From NCBI GenBank assembly GCA_028869975.1, contig JAGWQR010000225.1, positions 1-13,872 on the forward strand: a DNA stretch of 13,872 nt, given 5' to 3'. The position numbers and the translations under genes are program-made. The stretch comes from Alphaproteobacteria bacterium (GTDB lineage Bacteria > Pseudomonadota > Alphaproteobacteria > Sphingomonadales > Sphingomonadaceae). Of this stretch, positions 1 through 6,635 are shown one piece after another (the stretch's first letter is position 1; the number at the start of each line of letters is the position of its first letter). Below the pieces are notes generated by a model, which was given only the letters and a program-made list of their open reading frames with translations, was not told the DNA's origin and searched no databases.

Positions 1-503
1 CCGAGATGCTGCGTATCTGTGCGCGCGGCATAGTTTACAATCTCCTGCACCTGTTGGCCTTCGAGGCGCATCGGCTGATGCACTTCCTTGCCCAAGCGAA
101 TATCGAGCTTTTCGGCGCGTGGCAGGGCGGCGATCATCACCTCGAACGGACAGGTGGAAATGACGCGTACATTAGCGAACCCCAGCCGCTTGGCGAGCCC
201 CATGTCATGTTCAAGCCGCTCGGTGACTTCGGCATGGGACATCACATGATCGCGGAACTGGAGCACATCGAACGAGACATCCATGGTAACTGGCGTGGTG
301 TTGTATCGCGCCATCCAGCCGTGCCAGCGCGCAACGAATTCCTCCCCTGGATCGGGATAGCGCAGCGACATTTCATCGACAATCTCGATGCCATCTGCAC
401 CTGGCAGGTTCTCGGACACTTCGCGGATTTGATCCTCCAGCATCAATTCCTTGAAGAATTGCGATTGCTGATAGCTGTAAAAGGAAACACCGAGCTTAAT
501 CAT
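1..503 (-). CDS. TIM-barrel sugar isomerase/epimerase-like protein, probable C-glycoside deglycosidase alpha subunit (3' end missing)
   Basis: The 167 complete codons visible here run off the left edge, so the C-terminal part is missing. The N-terminus (MIKLGVSFYSYQ) and the pattern of alternating strands and helices fit the xylose-isomerase-like TIM-barrel superfamily. A segment at residues 138-142 (GKEVH) sits where this family places a metal-binding Glu and a nearby active-site His; the remaining ligands would lie outside the window. The ATG shares four bases (ATGA) with the stop of the upstream DUF6379 gene, which implies coupled translation and equal amounts of both proteins. In characterised C-glycoside deglycosidases (DgpB/DgpC, CarB/CarC) a TIM-barrel alpha subunit and a small DUF6379 beta subunit form a metal-dependent complex that cleaves the C-C bond of 3-keto-C-glycosides. 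The role is inferred from family plus context. A generic sugar isomerase or an enzyme acting on 3-keto-O-glycosides remains possible. Confidence 0.85.
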   Translation of the reverse strand, partial: MIKLGVSFYSYQQSQFFKELMLEDQIREVSENLPGADGIEIVDEMSLRYPDPGEEFVARWHGWMARYNTTPVTMDVSFDVLQFRDHVMSHAEVTERLEHDMGLAKRLGFANVRVISTCPFEVMIAALPRAEKLDIRLGKEVHQPMRLEGQQVQEIVNYAARTDTQHL

Positions 504-955
504 GCTGCCAGCTCCAGATGATAAGTGATGACCTGCGGGGTCTTATCCGACCCCGCACCCGTGCCGAGCGACGGGGGTGCTTTCACCCAGTTTTCATCGG
601 TCGGCAGATAGCCATAGGCCGCGATCACGCATTGCTGAAAGCGGATGATGTGCGCACCAGCGCTGAGGCCACCGGGCTTGGCGATGTGCAGCACCGCCTC
701 ATCATCATAATCCCAATGTTCCCAAACCGCGCTTTTGATCTTGTCAAAACTGCGCGGCGGTTTGTTGTTGATTGCAAAGGATTGGGCACTCACCGGATAG
801 TGCACGCCATCGACCACCAGATAATAGCCACAGTGCAACGACAGGAACACGCCGCGATAATTGGCATTGCGCACGGCTATCGAGAAACCAACGACTGCGC
901 CATCGACGATATGGTTTCGCAGGCTATCCGCGCGGATCAGATAATTGTCGAACAT
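500..955 (-). CDS. DUF6379 protein, probable C-glycoside deglycosidase beta subunit
   Basis: This is a 151-residue soluble protein with no signal peptide. It starts MFDNYLIRADSLRN and contains GAVVGFSIAVRNANYRGVFL and a VDG turn, a pattern typical of DUF6379 as I know it. Members include the beta subunits of C-glycoside deglycosidases, small beta-sandwich proteins that pack on the TIM-barrel subunit and complete its active site. The start codon lies 1 nt after the stop of the GMC oxidoreductase gene, and an AAGGAAAA purine stretch before it can serve as the ribosome site. The stop overlaps the start of the TIM-barrel gene by 4 nt. This tight GMC - DUF6379 - TIM-barrel order is the strongest evidence for the function. 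Family membership is recalled from sequence pattern, not from a search. Confidence 0.85.
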   Translation of the reverse strand: MFDNYLIRADSLRNHIVDGAVVGFSIAVRNANYRGVFLSLHCGYYLVVDGVHYPVSAQSFAINNKPPRSFDKIKSAVWEHWDYDDEAVLHIAKPGGLSAGAHIIRFQQCVIAAYGYLPTDENWVKAPPSLGTGAGSDKTPQVITYHLELAA

Positions 956-956
956 C

Positions 957-2621
957 TCACACTTTTCCTTGTTCGAGTTGCGTTGCTGCGTAATCGGCGG
1001 CGCGCGAGGCCAGTGCCATCACCGTTAATGTCGTGCCCGAGCAACCGCCGCTCGCAAACGCGCTGGCGTCGGCCACGAACACATTGGGTGCATCCCAAAC
1101 CTGGTTATAGCTGTTGACTACCGAGGTGGCGGGATCGTCGCCCATCCGCGCGCCACCAGATTCATGGATGCACGCGCCGGGTGCCATCGATTTGCAGAAA
1201 TAGCGGCGGAACAGCATCCGGCTTATCGGATCGGCATCGGGGAAGGCGCCACGTCCATGCTCCTCCAGTCCAACATAAGATCCGGCGAACTCGGTATCGA
1301 GCCCGGCATGGGCGCACATGTGGGTGATTGCCGCCACCTGTGCGCGCGCCATCGCGATTTCGTTTTCCCGCATACGAATATCGATATGCGGGATGGGTAT
1401 GCCCCATCTGTCCTTGCGCGTGGGGTGCAGGGAAACGCGGTTGTCGGCATGGGGCAACACCTCGCCAAATCCCATAATGCCGAACTTGGCGGGTTTGGCC
1501 GGGGGTGCATACAAGCGGCCTATCGTACCCTGATAGCCAAAGCCGCGCATAAAATCCGGGTTGCTGGCCCCATCCAGATTCTCCCAGCGTGGAATGAACA
1601 CGCCGCCCGACGTGCCATAAAAAGGATCGGGTGGCACGCTGTCATCGCGCTCCGCGCCGGTTTGCCCCGGCACGGTACCCATGATCAGATTGGGCACCTG
1701 ATCCATGAAATAGCGGCCGAGATTGCCCGAATTATTACCAATACCATTGGCGTGTTTGCCACCCGCCGAATTAAGCAACAGCCGCACAGATTCGATCGGT
1801 GAGGCACAGACCATGACGATGCGCGCATCCGCCGCCTCGACTGTCTTTCTTGCGCGGTCGGCGAATTCAACCCCGGTCGCTTTGCCGTTTGCAGGATCGG
1901 TCAGAATGTGGCGCACCACAGCATCGGATCGGATGCTGAGTTTGCCTGTCTCCATTGCGGCCAGAATGGGTTGCGGAATCCTGCGCGCGTTGGGCGGCAT
2001 ATAGCGCCACGAAATCGCCTTGCGATCGGGCCAGTTCGCCTCGGTTTTTGCCTTGAAGTCGTTTTCGGCCGCAGTGAGTTTCGAAGGCCCTGCATAATGG
2101 CTGTCGGGCAGGTTGGGAATGCCTTCCGCGCACCCGCGCAGTTGCAGCATGTCTTCCACGCGCGCATACCAGCGTTCAAGATCGGCGTATGAAATCGGCC
2201 AGTCCTGACCATAGCCATCGCGGCTTGCGGCCTTGAAATCATAATCCGACCAGCGCATCAGGACCCGGCCAAAGGTGTGCAGGCGTCCGCCGAGCTGTTT
2301 GCCACGGATCCAGAGGAATGGTGCATCTTTGGGTGTTGAGTAGGGATGCTCGCCATCCTTGACGAACAGATGTCGTTGCTGCGGGCCATACAGTGCAACT
2401 TTGGACTGGACAGGCTGCCCGGTCAGCGCCGCCACCGCACGATCCCAGATCTGGATGCCTTTTTCCCTGGGGCCGTTGCCGTTGACCGGAAAATCATCGG
2501 GCGTGATCGTGCGGCCTGCCTCCAGCAACAGCACATCAAGCCCGCGCGCGGTCAGCTCATAGGCGGTAAAGCTGCCCGCAGCGCCTGAACCCACCACAAT
2601 GGCATCATATTGTTTGCTCAT
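957..2621 (-). CDS. GMC-family FAD-dependent oxidoreductase, probable glycoside 3-oxidase/dehydrogenase
   Basis: The predicted product is 554 residues. The N-terminal Rossmann motif GSGAAG (residues 11-16) and Glu34 at the end of the second strand bind FAD. An RGKQLGG segment follows in the FAD-contact region. The C-terminal GMC block contains HESGGARMG, with the likely catalytic His486, then FVADAS and a TLTVMALASRAADY helix. No Tat or Sec signal is present, so it should be cytoplasmic. Family members include pyranose oxidases, glucoside 3-dehydrogenase large subunits and CarA-type C-glycoside 3-oxidases. The genes that follow suggest oxidation of a glycoside at sugar C3, to prime C-C cleavage. 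Reading could begin 10 codons earlier (2651), but the chosen ATG has a GGTAGGG purine stretch just upstream and places the Rossmann fold at the N-terminus. The Asn usual in the catalytic His-Asn pair appears to be Gly529. Electron acceptor (oxygen or a carrier) is unknown. Confidence 0.88.
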   Translation of the reverse strand: MSKQYDAIVVGSGAAGSFTAYELTARGLDVLLLEAGRTITPDDFPVNGNGPREKGIQIWDRAVAALTGQPVQSKVALYGPQQRHLFVKDGEHPYSTPKDAPFLWIRGKQLGGRLHTFGRVLMRWSDYDFKAASRDGYGQDWPISYADLERWYARVEDMLQLRGCAEGIPNLPDSHYAGPSKLTAAENDFKAKTEANWPDRKAISWRYMPPNARRIPQPILAAMETGKLSIRSDAVVRHILTDPANGKATGVEFADRARKTVEAADARIVMVCASPIESVRLLLNSAGGKHANGIGNNSGNLGRYFMDQVPNLIMGTVPGQTGAERDDSVPPDPFYGTSGGVFIPRWENLDGASNPDFMRGFGYQGTIGRLYAPPAKPAKFGIMGFGEVLPHADNRVSLHPTRKDRWGIPIPHIDIRMRENEIAMARAQVAAITHMCAHAGLDTEFAGSYVGLEEHGRGAFPDADPISRMLFRRYFCKSMAPGACIHESGGARMGDDPATSVVNSYNQVWDAPNVFVADASAFASGGCSGTTLTVMALASRAADYAATQLEQGKV

Positions 2622-2738
2622 ATGCCCTACCGCAAGATTATAGTGCGTCATGTCATTGCCAATTATGCGATGCAGCCATCAAACCATATCATTATTTGCG
2701 ATATATGTCGTAGCCATGGATCGCCAGAATGATGTCCG

Positions 2739-2770
2739 GCAGGTGTTCCGATCCTTATCGGAGCACCTGC
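2739..2770 (-). promoter_or_regulatory. Intergenic hairpin between the receptor and GMC genes
   Basis: Two 14-nt arms (2739-2752 and 2757-2770) pair at 13 of 14 positions around a 4-nt loop. It begins 8 nt after the receptor stop codon and lies within the 157-nt gap before the GMC gene. No run of U follows the stem in the minus-strand transcript, so it is not a classical intrinsic terminator. Likely roles are protection of the receptor mRNA 3' end after processing, or partial attenuation so that receptor and enzymes are made in different amounts. Confidence 0.6.
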
Positions 2771-2778
2771 GGCCCGCA

Positions 2779-5079
2779 TCAGAACTTGTAATTGAGTGAG
2801 GCGCCGATCGTGCGGATCGAATTATAATCGAACGTCTGCATGATTGACGCCTTGTTGAAAACATTGGCGTCGAGTGGATCGAACGCCAGATATGATGGCA
2901 CCAACTGGTTGTTGCAATCTTTGCAGAAGATGGCAACCTCCATCCGCGCGTCAATCCGCAAGCCGATGCTGGCGCCCAGCAGGTTTGTATCGCCGATTGC
3001 GGTCAGTGGTGAGCCGCTTGCACTGAAGTTGATCGAGGAGCGATGATACCAATTTCCCTCAATGAACAATTTGTTTTTCGCGCCAATCGGGAATTCATAT
3101 TTCGAATCGAGAGTGGAAACGAGGTGCGCAGACGTTGGCGTCGCCAGCCCGGCACCGTTGAAGCTTCCGTTGCAGTTCGCAAGGCCGGGCGCGCACTGAT
3201 TGCCTGGGAAATTGGTGAACTTGGCGTCTTGCAATGTCGCCGCATAATTGATCGTCCAGTTGCGCGTCGGCCTGGCTGTGGCATTGATTTCGATACCCTG
3301 TGACTTAACCGTTGCGGCATTTTCAATGACGAATTGAGCGCCCTGTGCGTTAAACGCCTGCACCTGGAAATTATTGAAGTGTTCGAGGAATGCGGAGATG
3401 TTCAAACGCAGCTTGTGATTAAATAAACTGGTTTTCAGGCCAGCCTCCAGATCGGTTGCGGTTTCCGGCAAGACCAGGGGATTTTCTCCAACAAAGGCGA
3501 TGGTTGTGTTGTAACTTGGCCCCTTATAGCCTGTGCCCCAGGTGACATAAGCCATGACCGCCGGGGTGACTTGATATTGCCCGCCAATCTTGTAGCTGAA
3601 ATTGGTGTTGGTATATGGAGCTGGATTGATCGGTCCGAGTACGCCCATCAGATTGACAATGTTCGCGGCACCGGGAGTAGTTCCGGTTGTCGAATTCAGC
3701 GCAACACGGTCGTTGGTCACACGACCGCCAGCAAGCAGCGTAAATTGATCGGTCAGATGATAGTTGAACTGACCATAGGCGGCGAGACTGGTATTGACTT
3801 GCGCATAGTTGCTCGTTCCATCAAAAAATCCGGGAATGCCGGTCGGTCCGGTCAATGGTGCACCATCCCCGTTGAACTGACTAAAGTCGGAGAGCGATGA
3901 TTTGAATATATAAAGCCCAACTTGCCCGTCTATTTGCTTGCCATGGTTGATGGCTAGACGCAGTTCGTCAGAGAACTGATTATAAAGCTGGTGCGTGTTG
4001 TTTATGCGGACAGTGCTGTAGCCTTCTAGCGCCGAGTCGAAATTAAGCGAAAGCACATAAGCCCGCCATGCGGCGATATTGCTGAGGGTCAGCTCCGAAT
4101 TGATATTGTATTTGATATTGAGCGAGAGGCCATATGTGTCAACGCTCCGGAAATCCGGCCCCACGGCCCCGAAATAAAGATTGCTCGGGCTCGAGATGAG
4201 GTTGTCACCCGCAATATTGGCAGCCTCCACGCCATTGGGGGCAACACTGCGCCAGCTTCGATCCCAAATGCCACCGATACCGCGTTCTCGGCTGTAATCC
4301 CCGATGATGTACACGCTGAGATCGGAAGTAGGCTTGTATAGATAGCGAAGATTGATCGCCGTACGCCCCTGATAATCCTCCTGACCTGGGTGAGAACTGC
4401 CGTTGACATCCTTGACGATAGGATCCTGGTATGATTCCAACGCGTTGATACGCAGCGCCGAATCCTGGGAGACAGGCAGGTTGATCATCCCCTTGGCGAC
4501 GAGTCCGACATGGCCGCCTGGCGCGGTATCGCGATCATCATATTCAAGATTGACCGATCCCTCGGTCTTGCCAAGCACGGGCGGATTTGAAATGACGTTC
4601 ATCAAGCCCGCAGAAGAGTTGCGCCCAAACAGCAGGCCCTGAGGGCCGGTGAGTACCTCGACGCTTTTCACGTCATCAAGAATGCCGTTACTCATGAACA
4701 GTGGCACCCCGAGCGAGACATCGTTGACCATCACACCGACGCTTGAGTCGATGTTGGCGGTAAAAATCTGGCTGCCAACGCCGCGCAAGGAATAGGCATT
4801 GTCTGAACCGATCGACAGGCTGGGGACGGCGAGCGAAATCTGCACAAGATCATTCAGCTTGCGTTCCCGGAGATCCTCGCCACTGACGGGCGTCACCGCG
4901 ACTGGAACCTTTTGCAGCGATTCATCGCGCCGCTGCGCCCGGACAATGATGTCCGCGACGCCGCTGTCGCTGGCCGCGTTGCTGTTTGCCGAGGCCTGCT
5001 GCTGCGCCATTGCAGGGGCAGCAGACATAAGAGCAATGCCCAGCGCCGCAAATGACATTCCTGTGTGAATAATCTTCAT
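2779..5079 (-). CDS. TonB-dependent outer-membrane receptor
   Basis: The predicted protein has 766 residues. Residues 1-25 form a Sec signal peptide with cleavage after AMA (before QQQ). A TonB-box-like stretch, ADIIVRAQRRDESLQKVPVA, begins near residue 42. It is followed by a plug domain (up to about residue 170, with the LTGPQGLLFGRNSSAG block) and a 22-strand-type beta-barrel ending in the aromatic-terminated NYKF. The barrel has two cysteine pairs, NQCAPGLANC and CKDC, probably in loops. The start was set at 5079 rather than 5145 because a strong GGAGG ribosome site (5084-5088) precedes it and the signal peptide then begins correctly. This receptor type uses proton motive force through TonB-ExbBD to import iron chelates, vitamins or, often in sphingomonads, carbohydrates and aromatic compounds. 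It has no STN domain. Its position at the head of a glycoside-catabolic operon with a divergent ROK regulator points to a glycoside substrate, but the ligand cannot be read from sequence. Confidence 0.95.
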   Translation of the reverse strand: MKIIHTGMSFAALGIALMSAAPAMAQQQASANSNAASDSGVADIIVRAQRRDESLQKVPVAVTPVSGEDLRERKLNDLVQISLAVPSLSIGSDNAYSLRGVGSQIFTANIDSSVGVMVNDVSLGVPLFMSNGILDDVKSVEVLTGPQGLLFGRNSSAGLMNVISNPPVLGKTEGSVNLEYDDRDTAPGGHVGLVAKGMINLPVSQDSALRINALESYQDPIVKDVNGSSHPGQEDYQGRTAINLRYLYKPTSDLSVYIIGDYSRERGIGGIWDRSWRSVAPNGVEAANIAGDNLISSPSNLYFGAVGPDFRSVDTYGLSLNIKYNINSELTLSNIAAWRAYVLSLNFDSALEGYSTVRINNTHQLYNQFSDELRLAINHGKQIDGQVGLYIFKSSLSDFSQFNGDGAPLTGPTGIPGFFDGTSNYAQVNTSLAAYGQFNYHLTDQFTLLAGGRVTNDRVALNSTTGTTPGAANIVNLMGVLGPINPAPYTNTNFSYKIGGQYQVTPAVMAYVTWGTGYKGPSYNTTIAFVGENPLVLPETATDLEAGLKTSLFNHKLRLNISAFLEHFNNFQVQAFNAQGAQFVIENAATVKSQGIEINATARPTRNWTINYAATLQDAKFTNFPGNQCAPGLANCNGSFNGAGLATPTSAHLVSTLDSKYEFPIGAKNKLFIEGNWYHRSSINFSASGSPLTAIGDTNLLGASIGLRIDARMEVAIFCKDCNNQLVPSYLAFDPLDANVFNKASIMQTFDYNSIRTIGASLNYKF

Positions 5080-5094
5080 ATTTCCTCCCAAAAA

Positions 5095-5107
5095 ATTGGC
5101 AACCAAT
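5095..5107. promoter_or_regulatory. ATTGG-N3-CCAAT palindrome upstream of the receptor gene
   Basis: A perfect inverted repeat with a 3-nt centre lies 7 nt upstream of the receptor ribosome site. It would be in the 5' leader of the receptor transcript. It could be a second operator or a small RNA hairpin that affects ribosome access. It is short enough that chance is possible. Confidence 0.35.
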
Positions 5108-5110
5108 ACA

Positions 5111-5135
5111 ATTATTGCGCTCGAGTCGCGATAAT
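5111..5135. promoter_or_regulatory. Candidate operator for the divergent ROK repressor
   Basis: Two arms, ATTATTGCG and CGCGATAAT, match at 8 of 9 positions in inverted orientation around a 7-nt centre that contains CTCGAG. The site lies in the 172-bp gap between the receptor and the ROK gene, 32 nt upstream of the receptor start. AT-rich outer arms with a GC-rich centre broadly resemble the operators of ROK repressors such as NagC and Mlc. The assignment to the ROK protein is inferred from position. Confidence 0.5.
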
Positions 5136-5150
5136 GGTCACTCAACCCCG

Positions 5151-5178
5151 ATTATTATTTTTATGTTCATATTTGCAA
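5151..5178 (-). promoter_or_regulatory. Possible sigma70-type promoter of the receptor/catabolic operon
   Basis: On the minus strand TTGCAA (5178-5173) is followed after 16 nt by AATAAT (5156-5151). Transcription would begin near 5144, which places the palindrome 5111-5135 just downstream of the start site, a good roadblock position for a repressor. Hexamer matches are only moderate and the region is AT-rich. Confidence 0.3.
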
Positions 5179-5183
5179 GGCAT

Positions 5184-5211
5184 TTAACGTTCATGTATGG
5201 AATATTATATT
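5184..5211 (+). promoter_or_regulatory. Possible sigma70-type promoter of the ROK gene
   Basis: On the plus strand TTAACG (5184-5189) is followed after 16 nt by TATATT (5206-5211), which matches the -10 consensus at five of six positions. This would give a leader of about 34 nt to the ATG at 5252. The region is AT-rich, so other arrangements are possible. Confidence 0.3.
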
Positions 5212-5251
5212 TATCCTTGACCATTCAATTTATATGCATCATGCATGAGAA

Positions 5252-6484
5252 ATGACTGAATCCGGCCACGGCAGTAAACGCAGGTTCGAGCGGACAGACC
5301 GCCAATCAAACACGCAATCCATTCTTGATCTGCTGCGCGCCAATGGGCCATTGACACAGGCCGATATATCACGCGCGACTTCGCTCTCGCGCGCCACCGT
5401 GAACAACATCGTGCAGGCATTGCGGGATCAGGGCACTGTGGAATATGAATGGAAGAACCGGCGTGAGGCGCTGGTGGGGCTTTCGTCCGCACGCGGTGCC
5501 ATCATCTCGATCATGGTGCACGACATGGCGGTGCAGGCCTGCCTGTTCGATTTTGCGCAGCAAACCCGCCTAGATCTATCGTCAGGGGACTTGGTTGGCA
5601 TCAGCGCGCCCGAAAGCAGCCCGGCTGTTGTGCTAGCGCTTGCCCGGCGGCTGATTGATGGGGGTGCGGGCAGGGGGGTGAGTGTGGCTGGTGTGGCGAT
5701 CGCAATCGAAGGCCCGATCGAAAAATCGACCGGGGCAATCGCCCGGTGGGCCTGGCAACGCCTGCCGCACTGGAAAGGGCTGAATTTGCGCGAGTATTTT
5801 ATGCGCCATTTGCGCCTGCCGGTCTTGGTTGAAAATGATGCGAACCTTGCGGCCTTTGCTGAATGGACATGGGGTGTAGGGCGCAGGTGCAACCATTTTG
5901 TCCATATTACCTGCGGCGAAGGTATCGGTGGCGGCATCATATTGAATGGGGAAATTTATCAGGGCGGATCAGGGCTTGCAGGTGAGATCGGCCATATGGT
6001 TATCGAGGAGCAAGGGACTCTTTGCTTTTGCGGCAGCCGGGGCTGCCTGTCCGGATTCGCTACCGAGCGCGCAATCCTTGCCGCTTTGCGTGACTCTGAA
6101 AAGTCCAGAAACTCATTGTCGGAAGTTGTTGACAGCGCCAGACATGGAGACGCTGCCTGTCAGCGGGTACTTTTTGAAGCCGGGGTGCATCTTGGCAAGG
6201 CACTTGCTACCGTGGTGCGTGTCATGGGCCCGGATATAATTGCCGTTGGCGGCACATTGGCTACGGCAGGCGACATCATGTTCGATGGCCTGCGCTCTTG
6301 CGCGGAGATCATCAATCTGCGTGCGATTGCCAAGTCACCGGAATTTCTTGCGGCGGGCCTGATCGAAGATGCCCCTGTGCTGGGCGGGATTGCAGCGATG
6401 CTCTCAAAACTTGATCTGGGTTCAAATGTGGTGGAGCCTTGGATGCGCATGCCATCTCCCGGCATAGACCAGTCAGCGATATAA
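5252..6484 (+). CDS. ROK-family transcriptional repressor
   Basis: The product has 410 residues. An N-terminal winged helix-turn-helix (about residues 20-65, with LTQADISRATSLSRATVNNI at 34-53) precedes a ROK sugar-kinase-like domain. Visible ROK features are ENDANLAAFAEW (194-205, with the usual catalytic Asp at 196), the CGEGIGGGI loop (221-229), GEIGHM (244-249) and the zinc motif CFCGSRGC (258-265), with His248 as fourth ligand. The N-terminal ATP-phosphate motif (usually DxGxT) is absent: the matching strand reads IISIMVHDMAVQ. The protein is therefore more likely a pure sensor-repressor of the NagC/XylR type than a kinase. It is transcribed divergently from the receptor and probably represses that operon until a sugar or glycoside-derived inducer binds. 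The ribosome site (ATGAGAA) is weak, and a second in-frame ATG 18 nt upstream is blocked by a stop. Confidence 0.93.
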   Translation: MTESGHGSKRRFERTDRQSNTQSILDLLRANGPLTQADISRATSLSRATVNNIVQALRDQGTVEYEWKNRREALVGLSSARGAIISIMVHDMAVQACLFDFAQQTRLDLSSGDLVGISAPESSPAVVLALARRLIDGGAGRGVSVAGVAIAIEGPIEKSTGAIARWAWQRLPHWKGLNLREYFMRHLRLPVLVENDANLAAFAEWTWGVGRRCNHFVHITCGEGIGGGIILNGEIYQGGSGLAGEIGHMVIEEQGTLCFCGSRGCLSGFATERAILAALRDSEKSRNSLSEVVDSARHGDAACQRVLFEAGVHLGKALATVVRVMGPDIIAVGGTLATAGDIMFDGLRSCAEIINLRAIAKSPEFLAAGLIEDAPVLGGIAAMLSKLDLGSNVVEPWMRMPSPGIDQSAI

Positions 6485-6635
6485 TTATAGCTGATCTTGA
6501 ACCGAAATCCTGATGCAATTTCAGTGAAACTACCCTCAAACGATAGACAAGCTGACCACTGGCTGCATTGAAACAAGGCGTGCCTCTGAAGATGGAATGG
6601 CTCGAACCCCTGGCGTTTGGCTCAAGGATAAAGCT
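6485..6635. other. Convergent intergenic gap with no clear terminator
   Basis: The ROK gene and the ApbE-like gene converge here. I looked for a stem-loop followed by T on either strand and found only short inverted repeats, such as TTTCA-G-TGAAA. No gene or convincing intrinsic terminator is visible, so termination may be Rho-dependent. Confidence 0.4.

Noticed and set aside
6..521. Long plus-strand open frames opposite the TIM-barrel and DUF6379 genes (also 518-1117)
   Set aside because: They lie antisense to well-supported genes joined by a 1-nt gap and a 4-nt overlap, and their translations show no recognisable domain.
1164..1802. 212-codon plus-strand open frame opposite the GMC gene
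   Set aside because: It is a shadow of the GMC reading frame; the minus-strand protein has clear FAD and catalytic motifs throughout.
2637..2662. TTGGCA and TATAAT upstream of the GMC gene on the minus strand, as an internal promoter
   Set aside because: The spacer is only 14 nt, well short of the usual 16-18, and the transcript would have a leader of about 9 nt before the chosen start. Kept only as a weak possibility.
5231..5247. ATGCAT-C-ATGCAT just before the ROK start as an operator
   Set aside because: The unit is a 6-bp self-complementary word in an AT-rich leader and overlaps the translation start area; too short to separate from chance.
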